Source: HyVt-105 sp049975425 | GTDB taxonomy: Bacteria > Bacteroidota > Bacteroidia > Bacteroidales > VadinHA17 | Direction: 5' to 3' | NCBI GenBank assembly: GCA_049975425.1 | Contig: JBNGDI010000002.1 | Location: forward strand, 90,525 to 154,524 | Length of the DNA: 64,000 bases | Shown here: piece by piece, positions 42,925 through 51,602 of the stretch | Layout of the letters: every line of letters begins with the position of its first letter | How positions within the stretch are numbered: position 1 is the stretch's first letter | Translations under genes and position numbers: made by a program | Notes under the pieces: model-generated | Seen by the model: only the letters and a program-made list of their open reading frames with translations | What the model was told of the DNA's origin: nothing | Databases searched by the model: none

Positions 42925-43656
42925 ATGCGCCAGCATATACCCAATTTGATCACCCTGCTCAACCTGGCCTGCGGATTCTCGGGCATCCTGGCCCTTTCAG
43001 CCGGGCAACCGGTGTTGACCGTTTATTTTGTGGGACTGGCTGCTGTTTTTGATTTTTTCGACGGCCTGGCAGCCCGCTTACTGAAAGCCCATCATGATAT
43101 TGGCAAGGACCTGGATTCCCTGGCCGATCTGGTAAGTTTCGGTGTGGTCCCTGCCCTGCTTATGAGTATGGTTCTTTCCGGAGGCCGGATCCCTCTGGCC
43201 CTTAACGGAAAGGAACAGGTGCCGGCCTTGCTGGTAACTGCTTCTCCCGTGCTGCTGGTAATTGCCTCAGCCATCCGGCTGGCCCGGTTCAACCATGATG
43301 AAAGGCAAAACCATTCATTCCTCGGACTTCCCACCCCTGCCAGCGGATTGTTTTTTACCTCCTGTGTATTCCTGATTATCAGGTTTCCGGAAAACACCGT
43401 GGTTCAGTTCATGCAGCAAACTGCTCCCATGTTGGTGCTGGTATTCCTGTTTTCTTTTCTGATGGTTTCTTCTATTCCCATGTTCTCCCTCAAATTCCCT
43501 CATCTGAAATATCACGGAAATGAAATTCGGTTTCTTTTTGTTGGAATATCTGCCATTTTATTAATATTATTGCAATGGTTTGCCCTGCCCCTGTTTATCG
43601 GATGGTATATTCTGCTATCCTTGTTTGCAGCAGGTTTCAAGCCATCAAAAGATTAA
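42925..43656 (+). CDS. pssA: CDP-diacylglycerol-serine O-phosphatidyltransferase
   Basis: 243 aa integral membrane enzyme making phosphatidylserine. The CDP-alcohol phosphatidyltransferase motif D-G-x2-A-R-x8-G-x3-D-x3-D is complete, starting at FFDGLAAR. About six to seven helices are visible. The chosen ATG gives the typical start MRQHIPNLITLLNL; an upstream TTG lies in the promoter. purS follows after 4 bases. With cdsA and psd elsewhere in the window it completes phosphatidylethanolamine synthesis. Confidence 0.94.
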   Translation: MRQHIPNLITLLNLACGFSGILALSAGQPVLTVYFVGLAAVFDFFDGLAARLLKAHHDIGKDLDSLADLVSFGVVPALLMSMVLSGGRIPLALNGKEQVPALLVTASPVLLVIASAIRLARFNHDERQNHSFLGLPTPASGLFFTSCVFLIIRFPENTVVQFMQQTAPMLVLVFLFSFLMVSSIPMFSLKFPHLKYHGNEIRFLFVGISAILLILLQWFALPLFIGWYILLSLFAAGFKPSKD

Positions 43657-43660
43657 GACT

Positions 43661-43912
43661 ATGAAATTCATTGCCGAAATCAATGTCATGCCTCTGAAAA
43701 ATCTGCTCGATCCCCAGGGAAAAGCGGTTACAAAAAGTATGACCAAGATAGGTTTTCACGAAATTTCCAATGTCCGGATCGGGAAGCACATCACACTGGA
43801 GATTGAGGCTGAAAGCAAGGAACAGGCCATGGAAAAGGTCAACGAAGCCTGCAACAAGATCCTGGCAAAGCCCATTATGGAAGGTTATGAATATACGGTA
43901 AGACAGGCCTGA
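43661..43912 (+). CDS. purS: Phosphoribosylformylglycinamidine synthase subunit PurS-like
   Basis: 83 aa from the ATG at 43661. MKFIAEINVMPLKNLLDPQGKAV and the C-terminal KILAKPIMEGYEYTV match the PurS family, a small dimeric subunit that bridges PurL and PurQ in purine synthesis. The frame is open further upstream inside pssA, but without family support. No purL or purQ is in the window. It is followed by a strong terminator. Confidence 0.88.
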   Translation: MKFIAEINVMPLKNLLDPQGKAVTKSMTKIGFHEISNVRIGKHITLEIEAESKEQAMEKVNEACNKILAKPIMEGYEYTVRQA

Positions 43913-43927
43913 TCTGATACTCACCAT

Positions 43928-43968
43928 AAAAAAAAGAGGCTGACCTTTTGAGACAGCCTCTTTTTTTT
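43928..43968. terminator. Strong bidirectional terminator
   Basis: An A-run followed by GAGGCTG pairs with CAGCCTC followed by eight Ts, with an 11-base loop (43943-43953). It serves purS on the plus strand and the carboxypeptidase operon on the minus strand. Confidence 0.88.
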
Positions 43969-43983
43969 GTTTCCCCGGCATCC

Positions 43984-45735
43984 TTATTTCAGCGACACCG
44001 TTTTCTGTATTTTCCCGGCTTTCAGTGAAGAGTATTCCACCTGCATTTCCCCTTTCCCGCTCACCAGGAACTGGTATTCAATTTTCCCGAAACCGGGAAC
44101 CTGCAGAAACTGTATTTCGGGTTTATGCTCCTTGTAAACCACCCTGTTCCGGTAAGAATCAGTCAATATGCCTCCACTGACCACCCTGATCTGTTTCCCG
44201 TGCACCTTCAGAATGTCCTGCTCATGGATCTTCTTCTGCACGGCATGGTATGTCAGGGAAGGAATGGCCTTCCGGTTTGACAGCCTCACGGTTACCCGGA
44301 ACAGGTTCCGGTCAATTTTTTCGGTTTCTGTCACTTCGAGTTTAATCTCGGGGGTTTGCCCGCTGGCAAATATCACGGCGGCAGCATTCCGGTGCACCAG
44401 GTCGGGAAGCATAAAAGGATGCGGCAGGCGGGAACTCATCTTAACCCATCCGCCGATCTCTATTTCTCCGTAAGTAGGATGGTTGTAAGGGGTCCATTCT
44501 TTATAGAGATCACCGTGCACCACATGATCGTTGAACTCCAGACGTTCTTTTGTACGGCTGGTATTTTCCCTGAACATGCCTTCTTCATCTTCCTGCTTCT
44601 GTGATTCAGCGGGTGAACGGTATGTTTCATCATCAGTACGGTACAGTTCGCCCACAAAAGTATAGGCTCCCACGATATTGTCCATGAAATCGCCGAAATC
44701 TCCATAGGTGCTGTACAGGTCGCGCCAGCTCAGGAGATATCTGTATCCGGGAACAATCTTTTCGGCATTTTTCCCCAGATAATCAAACACTTCCACATCG
44801 TTTCTTGGAAAATCGCCCTGGTCTTCTGTGCCGGGTCCGCGAAGAAACATTCCCCCGTTGTTGTGAAAAGCAAAGGCCATAATGATATTCGGACGGTCTG
44901 TAATGTAACTTGCCAGGGCTTTGAGTCCTACACCCGACAAGGGATAGTTGTCGGAGCCCCGCTGAACGTATGGAGGTTCCCAGTTATACGGCCAGTTCCT
45001 GTTAGGGTCGACATACCCTTCTGAATCTTCATTGACCTGTCCGTCACCGTCGTTGTCAATCCCTTCCTGGCCCAGCAGGGTCCACTCGCCAGGTTCTCCG
45101 GGTTTTACCGGGATCATCAGCCGTGGATCCAGCGGGTCGGTACGGTACTGGCCGAACGGATCCCTTTTCCGCATGTTGCATATATTGCCGTCACCGTCCA
45201 GATCATCGGGAAAATCCTCATCGAACAGCCCGTCCCTGTCATCGTCGTGAGGCCTTCTCAATCCGCGGTTGGTGCTGGGAGTATTGGGATCGTTAAAGAA
45301 ATGGTATCGTCCGTCCACGTTCACCGAAGGAACCACATAATAGGCATTTTTATCGACCAGCGCGGTGATTCTGGGATTCTTGCCGTAATTTTTTAAGAGG
45401 TAATCGGCAAAATACAGACATACCTCGCCCGCCTGCACTTCATTTCCGTGAATATTCCCGTCAACATACACTCCCGGTTTATCCAGTTCATTACCCGTTT
45501 GAGGGTTGTTGATGGTAAGGGCCCATATTTCACGGTTTTCTTCGCTTTTCCCCACCAGGTCAAGATGTGTAAGCCGCGGATAGGCCCTGTTCAGGGCTTT
45601 CATTGCCTCAACAAGTTCTTCATAATCATAGTACCTGTCAAAACGCAGTGGTACGGTGATCTCCTGGGCAGGTATGAAGTTCATCAACGACAGAAACCCG
45701 CCTGTGATCAGTATATGCCGGAAAATCGTTTTCAT
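43984..45735 (-). CDS. M14 zinc carboxypeptidase, catalytically complete
   Basis: 583 aa, exported (signal peptide to about residue 23). The zinc ligands are His96 and Glu99 in GNIHGNEVQAGE and His291 in AFAFHNNGG. The substrate-binding Asn-Arg is at 245-246 (DPNRNW). A calcium-binding-like insert rich in DxDxDG motifs lies between about 163 and 240. The ATG at 45735 is preceded by GGAGG at 5 bases, rare in this phylum and decisive over the TTG at 45747. It starts one base after the paralog upstream. Target peptides are unknown. Confidence 0.92.
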   Translation of the reverse strand: MKTIFRHILITGGFLSLMNFIPAQEITVPLRFDRYYDYEELVEAMKALNRAYPRLTHLDLVGKSEENREIWALTINNPQTGNELDKPGVYVDGNIHGNEVQAGEVCLYFADYLLKNYGKNPRITALVDKNAYYVVPSVNVDGRYHFFNDPNTPSTNRGLRRPHDDDRDGLFDEDFPDDLDGDGNICNMRKRDPFGQYRTDPLDPRLMIPVKPGEPGEWTLLGQEGIDNDGDGQVNEDSEGYVDPNRNWPYNWEPPYVQRGSDNYPLSGVGLKALASYITDRPNIIMAFAFHNNGGMFLRGPGTEDQGDFPRNDVEVFDYLGKNAEKIVPGYRYLLSWRDLYSTYGDFGDFMDNIVGAYTFVGELYRTDDETYRSPAESQKQEDEEGMFRENTSRTKERLEFNDHVVHGDLYKEWTPYNHPTYGEIEIGGWVKMSSRLPHPFMLPDLVHRNAAAVIFASGQTPEIKLEVTETEKIDRNLFRVTVRLSNRKAIPSLTYHAVQKKIHEQDILKVHGKQIRVVSGGILTDSYRNRVVYKEHKPEIQFLQVPGFGKIEYQFLVSGKGEMQVEYSSLKAGKIQKTVSLK

Positions 45736-45736
45736 A

Positions 45737-47749
45737 TTAGCCTCCAATTTTTATGGTTTTCACATCACCCCAGGCATTTTTGCTGGTGAGCCTTAGTGTC
45801 AGGGTCTGGGAACTGGCAGACCGGATCAGCCATTCTTCCTTATGTACCTTCATTCCACCCACTTTTTGTACCGGAGTACGCGGCAGGCCCTGTAAAAATT
45901 CCAGGTCCTCGCCTTCCAACAGCACTATGGCAGGAGCGGGTTGCTGGTTCCTTTCCCCCATGGCTGTGGGAAAGGGTAAATATTTCCCGTTCTCTATCCA
46001 GACTTCCAGGCGGTATACACCGTCGCCCAGGTCTGTGGTTTTTACTTCGCGTATGGACAGGCGGGGAAGTTTTTCCGTCAGTTCGAACACCCAGGGGACC
46101 TGCAATTCAAGCAATGAATCGATCATTGAAGCGGGAGGTGTGTTTTCGGTAAAGGGTACGGCGCCCCCTATTTCCAATTCACCCAGGTCGGGGTGCTGAT
46201 ATGGCGTCCAGTCAACAAACCCCTGTCCGTCCAGTTTCCGGTCACTGAAAGCGAGCAGAGCTTTCATGGCCGGATCGCCATCATTCTTTTTTTCTGTCAC
46301 GCCCTGTTGCTTCATCATGGCAGCGATCCTTTCAGGGGTAAGCTGTCCCGATTCCACCATAGCAATCACCTGAGATCCTTTAAACTGAGAAGGAGCCCCT
46401 GCTTCCCTGAGACATTTTTCAATCTTCTCCTCACCCAGGCCAAGGAATTCCTCTTTTGACATCTTTTCTATTTTCTCAGGAGAAAGAGCCTCCCCGTCCT
46501 TGTTTTTTTCCTCCGGTTTCGGGAGGGTAAACAGATTCATGCTGAAGGAAGGAACTCCCACATGATAATACATCCACAATTCAAACGATCCGTCCCGGTC
46601 CTGGGGGGCATCCAGTCTCTCTCCTTCGTATCCCTTTTCTTTCAGGTATTCCCTGTATTTCTCCGACAAGTGTTTGTAAAATTTCATATCCTCTTCCAGG
46701 GGATTCACCACAGCTCCCAATCCCAGAAAACCGGCGATCATGGATTCCGATATTTCCATTCCCCGGGGCATCATGGGCTGAAGAAGTTGCTTGATCTCTT
46801 CCATGGTATAGGTCTTATCAGGATCCACATTTAACCGGCGTGCCTGCCTTGGGGGTATCTTGATCCGGTTCATATCCACTGATCCCCTCCGTCCTGTACG
46901 TGGCGGGGCATAACAAAAATCGGATGAGCCGAAGTAAATGCCCATGGCTATCTCGGGATGTTCATACACAAACTTCATTAACCGGAAGGTTTCGTCAATT
47001 TCTCCAGGCCATTTGCCTCCTGTAGACGTAAACGGTTTGAACAGGTGGGGGAAATTGATGGAGGGATCCACTCCGCCGGGCAGATCTTCGTTGTACTTTC
47101 CGTCTCCGTCATCATCCACCCCTTCCGTGTATACTTTGTAGATCCCCTTCTCTCCTTTGGCCGGATCGGCCCTTTTCATCATCCGGGGATCACTATCCAC
47201 GGGAATCCATTCCCCTTCCGGATGCCTGACCCGCATCCGGGTAATGTACCCGTCTCCGTTCAGGTCGTTGTAGCCATCCTCATCCATCTGGTCGTCCAGG
47301 TCGTCATTCACCTCCCGTGCGTTCCGGCCATCCATATACAAAGGACCGGAAAAATAACGCATGGCTCCGTCAGGATTCAGGCAGGGGATAATATACCAGT
47401 TCAGTTCACTGTATTTATCCGGTTCAGCCAGGATCCGGCCGGCCAGGTAAAGAGCTCCCAGGCTGGCTATGGGAAAGGTCCCTTCGGCATTGGCCACAAC
47501 CAGAACGGCAGGCCGTCCACCACCGCCAGGGCCAATTTCAAGCATATTCACCGGGATGCCCCCCGGGGAAACAGCCATTTTCTTTACTGATACCTGCGAG
47601 GGGTATTTCGCCTGAAGGGCATCCATGTAGTTATTGATCTCAGCAGGTTCCAGATAATTCTGAAAACCGGACTGGCCCTTCAAGGGCAACCATCCGGCCA
47701 TGCCGGCCATAAAAGCCAGCAGACAAACGATTCGTAAAGGTTTTTGCAT
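45737..47749 (-). CDS. M14 carboxypeptidase-like protein lacking zinc ligands
   Basis: 670 aa, exported (hydrophobic N terminus). The overall M14 layout is kept, including the DxDxDG-rich insert. Where the active paralog has HGNE, this protein has EGTF (89-92). The Asn-Arg motif DPNRN is DPSIN, and the third His region is GIYFGSSDF. All visible zinc ligands and the carboxylate-binding Arg are therefore lost. It is probably a non-catalytic binding or chaperone-like partner of the enzyme encoded directly downstream. Confidence 0.88.
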   Translation of the reverse strand: MQKPLRIVCLLAFMAGMAGWLPLKGQSGFQNYLEPAEINNYMDALQAKYPSQVSVKKMAVSPGGIPVNMLEIGPGGGGRPAVLVVANAEGTFPIASLGALYLAGRILAEPDKYSELNWYIIPCLNPDGAMRYFSGPLYMDGRNAREVNDDLDDQMDEDGYNDLNGDGYITRMRVRHPEGEWIPVDSDPRMMKRADPAKGEKGIYKVYTEGVDDDGDGKYNEDLPGGVDPSINFPHLFKPFTSTGGKWPGEIDETFRLMKFVYEHPEIAMGIYFGSSDFCYAPPRTGRRGSVDMNRIKIPPRQARRLNVDPDKTYTMEEIKQLLQPMMPRGMEISESMIAGFLGLGAVVNPLEEDMKFYKHLSEKYREYLKEKGYEGERLDAPQDRDGSFELWMYYHVGVPSFSMNLFTLPKPEEKNKDGEALSPEKIEKMSKEEFLGLGEEKIEKCLREAGAPSQFKGSQVIAMVESGQLTPERIAAMMKQQGVTEKKNDGDPAMKALLAFSDRKLDGQGFVDWTPYQHPDLGELEIGGAVPFTENTPPASMIDSLLELQVPWVFELTEKLPRLSIREVKTTDLGDGVYRLEVWIENGKYLPFPTAMGERNQQPAPAIVLLEGEDLEFLQGLPRTPVQKVGGMKVHKEEWLIRSASSQTLTLRLTSKNAWGDVKTIKIGG

Positions 47750-47896
47750 GATGGTATTAGATTATTCCGGAAAAAACGGCATCGATGAAAATCACTTTTC
47801 GAAAATATAAAAACTATTCCTTGGAACCACACAAAATCCGGAACAATTACACATTACCCGGGAAGAAAGTAAAAACACACCATAACAGAAGCTGGC

Positions 47897-48013
47897 TCAC
47901 TCGCCTGAACGGCGGTTCTTTTCAAAACGCTTCAGGGCCCATCTTACGGCAAACCATGATATCAGGATCAGCAGCGGCCATAACAAATAATGAAGTATGG
48001 ATTCCAGATACAT
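47897..48013 (-). CDS. 38-aa single-helix protein after cydB, candidate CydX-like subunit
   Basis: This short gene starts MYLESILHYLL, has one membrane helix at about residues 8-27, and ends in a basic tail KRFEKNRRSGE before TGA. It lies 14 bases downstream of the cydB stop on the same strand. E. coli CydX is 37 residues with one helix and is encoded right after cydB, so size, topology and place agree. There is no obvious sequence match to CydX. Its reality rests on position and composition only. Confidence 0.55.
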   Translation of the reverse strand: MYLESILHYLLWPLLILISWFAVRWALKRFEKNRRSGE

Positions 48014-48027
48014 ATTATCTCATTTTT

Positions 48028-49158
48028 TCAGTAGACATGTGATTCTCCATCCAGTTCGTCAGCGGTGATCCTTTTCCTGTTCACCGCTCTCCAGGCCACC
48101 CAGATGTAGACGGCAACAAAGGGAACCAGCAGGGAAACCACCGACATAACCTTCAATGTATAATAACTCGAAGAAGCATTAAAAATGGTAAGGGAACTCT
48201 GCAGATCATAATGGGAAGGATAGAAAGCCGTATTATTATAGCCTGCCACCAGAAACAGGGAGAACACGGTGAGCACGGTCCCCGGTCCGGCGTACCAGAT
48301 CCCTTTCCGGGAATCGGAAAAACAGCCTATTCCCAATCCGGTCAACACCAGGATCACCCCTGCAAGAAACAGCAATGCCACCAGTGGCATGTTTAAAAAA
48401 TTGTGCAGGTATTTTCCTTTCTCCATAAAAACCCGGCCCGTACCGGGATCCACAGCATATCCCTCGGAAACCAGCAAACCAATGACGAAAAAAAGGAACA
48501 CGATCAGAAAAGCGATCCCGTTGATCATCAGATGCCGGTAAATTCTCCGGTCAATTTCTTCCTCCTGCACACTGTTTCTGATATACAACAATCCCAGGAT
48601 CCTGGCCAGAAAAAACACCGACAGGCCCAGGGCCAGGTTTCTCACATTCAACAGAGCTTCCAGCCCGTGGAAAGGGGTTTCCCATCCCGGCTGATTCAAC
48701 TCATTGACCGAAAAGGCCGATCCGGTGAAAAAAGTTCCCACAGCCGTCCCGATCAAAATAGTCCCGGCCGCCCCGTTAATGAAAAGAAAGGTTTCATAGG
48801 TACGGCGTCCGAGAATATTAGCGGGTTTGGAGCGGTATTCATAGGAAATAGCCTGAATTACGAAGGCAAACAGAATGAGCATCCATACCCAGTACGCCCC
48901 ACCGAAGCTGGTAGCATAAAACAGCGGGAAAGATGCAAAGAATGCCCCTCCGAAAGTAACCAGGGTTGTAAAGGTAAACTCCCATTTTCTGCCCAGGGCA
49001 TTCACGATCATAGAACGTTGTACGGCATTTTTACCCAGGGTGTATATCAGGGTCTGTCCGCCCTGGACAAACATCAGAAACACCAGGGTTCCTCCCAGCA
49101 GGGAGATGATGGCCCACCAGTAATGCTGAAAAAAACTGTATGCAATGGCTGATAACAT
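48028..49158 (-). CDS. cydB: Cytochrome bd quinol oxidase subunit II
   Basis: CydB, 376 aa, with eight to nine membrane helices. It pairs with CydA and carries no haem in the known enzymes. The protein contains YEYRSKPANILGRRTYE and the helical hairpins typical of the family. It begins one base after cydA. The complex oxidises quinol and reduces oxygen with high affinity, allowing growth at low oxygen. Confidence 0.94.
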   Translation of the reverse strand: MLSAIAYSFFQHYWWAIISLLGGTLVFLMFVQGGQTLIYTLGKNAVQRSMIVNALGRKWEFTFTTLVTFGGAFFASFPLFYATSFGGAYWVWMLILFAFVIQAISYEYRSKPANILGRRTYETFLFINGAAGTILIGTAVGTFFTGSAFSVNELNQPGWETPFHGLEALLNVRNLALGLSVFFLARILGLLYIRNSVQEEEIDRRIYRHLMINGIAFLIVFLFFVIGLLVSEGYAVDPGTGRVFMEKGKYLHNFLNMPLVALLFLAGVILVLTGLGIGCFSDSRKGIWYAGPGTVLTVFSLFLVAGYNNTAFYPSHYDLQSSLTIFNASSSYYTLKVMSVVSLLVPFVAVYIWVAWRAVNRKRITADELDGESHVY

Positions 49159-49159
49159 A

Positions 49160-50725
49160 TTATTTCTCTCCTTCTTTTGGTCCGGATTTTATCTGTTTGA
49201 ACATAATGCTCAGTTCCGCTATGAGCAGAGCGGTGAATGTAACGGCAAACAACCAGAAAGTAATCTGAACCGTTCCTGTATCGATTCGCGAAACGGCGGC
49301 AAAGGTCGGCATCAGATCCTGGATCACCCATGGTTGTCTTCCCATCTCGGAAAGAACCCATCCTGCCTGACTGGCTATGTATGCCAGCGGAATAGTCCAC
49401 AGGGCAATTCGCAGAAACCACCTCTTGTTATCAATCCGGTCTCTGATCCCCCAGTAAAGAGTTGCCAGAAAAACCAGCACAAAAAATCCGCCCAGCATAA
49501 CCATCAGATGAAAGGAATAAAAAGCAATGGGAACGTGCGGAATCACAGTGGCGGGATCTTTTCCCCGGAAATAACCGTATCCGAAATACCGGAAATGGTT
49601 TTCAACCCATTCCTCATCGCTGAACAGGGCCAGCAGTTCACTATACCTTTCAGAATCGGTATCCCTGGTGTCCTTCAGTTCTCTCAGGGCTTTAATGGCC
49701 ACGGTTCCCCGGCTGATTTTTTCTTCCAGGGAAAGTACCCCCTGTTCTTTATTTCCCCTTACCAGATCGAGGATTCCCGGCACAAATCCGGCCGGATCCA
49801 GGTGCACCATATAGGAAAGTACGCCAGGGGCTTCAATCCTGAACAGGAATTCCCTTTCTCCCAGCCTGCTGCCGGCTTCTTCCCCCCTGAGGGCCCCTGC
49901 CAGCACCAGTGGAGCACGGGTTTTGCCCTCATAAAGGGCTTCCATGGCTGCAAATTTCATGGGCTGGTCCCGGGCAATGTCGCGGGCACTGGAATCACCC
50001 GTAAAAATCAGAAACAACCCCGACAACAGTCCGAACACCGAGGCTACGATCATGCTTCGTTTGGCCATCAGCTGTTCCCTCCTTTTCAACAGATACCAGG
50101 AACTAATCCCGATCACCACCAGGGCTCCCAGTACAAAACCCGAGGAAATGGTGTGCAGGAATTTATTCACGGCACTCTGGGAAAACAGTACTTCCCAGAA
50201 ATTGACCATTTCATTCCTGGCGGTTTCGGGATTGAAATACATCCCCACGGGATTCTGCATCCAGGCATTGGCCACCAGAATCCACAACGCCGAAAGATTC
50301 GCTCCGATGGCTACCAGCCATGTAGATAACAGGTGGAATTTTTTCCCAACTTTATTCCATCCGAAGAACATCACGGCAATGAAAGTCGACTCCAGAAAAA
50401 AGGCCATGATCCCCTCAATTGCCAGGGGGGCTCCGAAAATATCACCCACAAACCACGAATAATTCGACCAGTTTGTACCGAATTCAAACTCCAGTATAAT
50501 ACCCGTAGCCACCCCGATGGCGAAATTGATTCCGAAGATGGTCATCCAGAATCTGGTAGTCCTTTTCCAGAATTCATCACCCGTTTTCACGTAAATAGTC
50601 TCCATGAAAGCGAGAATAAAGGAAAGTCCCAGGGTCAGCGGCACAAAGAGCCAGTGAAACATTGCCGTCAGGGCAAACTGCCCGCGCGACCAGTCAACCA
50701 GTGACATATCCAGGTTTTCAATCAT
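49160..50725 (-). CDS. cydA: Cytochrome bd quinol oxidase subunit I
   Basis: CydA, 521 aa, carries the haems b558, b595 and d. His24 in LTAMFHWLFVPLTLG corresponds to the N-terminal haem ligand, a second His lies in NKFLHTISSGFV, and GWVLSEMGRQPW is the conserved segment near the C terminus. A long periplasmic Q loop with charged helices is present (about residues 230-385). It starts 3 bases after the DUF4492 gene. Confidence 0.96.
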   Translation of the reverse strand: MIENLDMSLVDWSRGQFALTAMFHWLFVPLTLGLSFILAFMETIYVKTGDEFWKRTTRFWMTIFGINFAIGVATGIILEFEFGTNWSNYSWFVGDIFGAPLAIEGIMAFFLESTFIAVMFFGWNKVGKKFHLLSTWLVAIGANLSALWILVANAWMQNPVGMYFNPETARNEMVNFWEVLFSQSAVNKFLHTISSGFVLGALVVIGISSWYLLKRREQLMAKRSMIVASVFGLLSGLFLIFTGDSSARDIARDQPMKFAAMEALYEGKTRAPLVLAGALRGEEAGSRLGEREFLFRIEAPGVLSYMVHLDPAGFVPGILDLVRGNKEQGVLSLEEKISRGTVAIKALRELKDTRDTDSERYSELLALFSDEEWVENHFRYFGYGYFRGKDPATVIPHVPIAFYSFHLMVMLGGFFVLVFLATLYWGIRDRIDNKRWFLRIALWTIPLAYIASQAGWVLSEMGRQPWVIQDLMPTFAAVSRIDTGTVQITFWLFAVTFTALLIAELSIMFKQIKSGPKEGEK

Positions 50726-50728
50726 AGC

Positions 50729-50965
50729 TCAAAAATTGGTAAGGGTCTCGATTACATAGTCACTTTTCTGTTCATCGGTGTCAAACCTTTCTTCCAGAAA
50801 ATCTCTGAAAAAGAACAACCTGAAAACGGCAAACATGATAAACAGCTTGATCAGAATGATCAGCCATAACTTACGTCCCACCGTCATCGAACGGAATCCA
50901 TCATAATAAAACCGGAAAATGCGAACGGCCAGGCTGGGCTTTTTCGTTTTCATCTCCTGCCTCAT
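50729..50965 (-). CDS. DUF4492 small membrane protein of the cyd operon
   Basis: 78 aa with one membrane helix (about 34-54, WLIILIKLFIMFAVFRLFFF), flanked by basic N-terminal and acidic C-terminal parts. The DUF4492 family is found next to cydA in Bacteroidota and some epsilonproteobacteria; it is likely an accessory or assembly subunit. A second ATG at 50953 (MKTKKPSL) is an equally plausible start. Confidence 0.88.
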   Translation of the reverse strand: MRQEMKTKKPSLAVRIFRFYYDGFRSMTVGRKLWLIILIKLFIMFAVFRLFFFRDFLEERFDTDEQKSDYVIETLTNF

Positions 50966-51009
50966 TTTGGAATGAGCGAATATGAAGATAAATATATAAA
51001 TAAATAAAT

Positions 51010-51594
51010 TTATCTGAATATCCGGATAAAACCGGTTTTTTCAAACCTTACATCTCCACTGTGTGAAGTGAGGATATAATAATAATTCCCTGGCTGCACC
51101 GGCGTGCCGTCCACAGTGCGTCCGTCCCATACCACCGTAGAGGTCGTTACGCGGTAGACCAGGTTTCCCCAGCGGTTGAAAATACGTATCGTCAGCGGTT
51201 CCCGGCCGTCAGAAAGGATCATGAATACATCGTTATGTCCGTCTCCGTTTGGAGTAAATACATTGGGCACTTCCAGCTGGAAGTGTACCGTTACCGTTTG
51301 GCTGCTCTGGTCGGTATCCAGGGTGGAACGGTCGGTCACCGTCAGTTCCACCGTGTAGGAACCTTCATCGGGAAAAAGGTGGTCGGGATTGGGCCGACGG
51401 GAAGTGGACCCGTCGCCGAAGTTCCATTCAAAAGCAAAGTTCAGTGTATCATGCGGCTGGTAAAGGCTCCTGAACCGCACCAGGTAACTGGCCAGCCGGA
51501 AAGATTGCCAGGTGAAATCCGCATCGGGTTGGGCCCATGCAGGGCAGCATGCATAAAACAACAGAGCAATAACACACAGCCGTTTTGTGTTCAC
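51010..51594 (-). CDS. Short PKD protein with type B T9SS sorting domain
   Basis: 194 aa. The signal peptide is followed by a single PKD domain (FEWNFGDGSTS). A complete gliding-motility C-terminal domain then begins with VPNVFTPNGDGHNDVF, continues with RIFNRWGNLVYRV and WDGRTVDGTPVQPGNYYYIL, and ends in GFIRIFR. It is nearly the minimal T9SS cargo architecture. It lies 8 bases downstream of the AI-2E family gene and directly upstream of the cyd genes. Confidence 0.9.
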   Translation of the reverse strand: MNTKRLCVIALLFYACCPAWAQPDADFTWQSFRLASYLVRFRSLYQPHDTLNFAFEWNFGDGSTSRRPNPDHLFPDEGSYTVELTVTDRSTLDTDQSSQTVTVHFQLEVPNVFTPNGDGHNDVFMILSDGREPLTIRIFNRWGNLVYRVTTSTVVWDGRTVDGTPVQPGNYYYILTSHSGDVRFEKTGFIRIFR

Positions 51595-51602
51595 TTTTTC
51601 AG

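Noticed and set aside
47785..48042. 85-codon plus-strand open frame in the gap after cydB
   Set aside because: It overlaps the end of cydB and the better-supported 38-aa minus-strand gene, and has no recognisable domain or promoter.
49145..50329. 394-codon plus-strand open frame
   Set aside because: It is antisense to cydA, whose haem ligands and motifs are clear.
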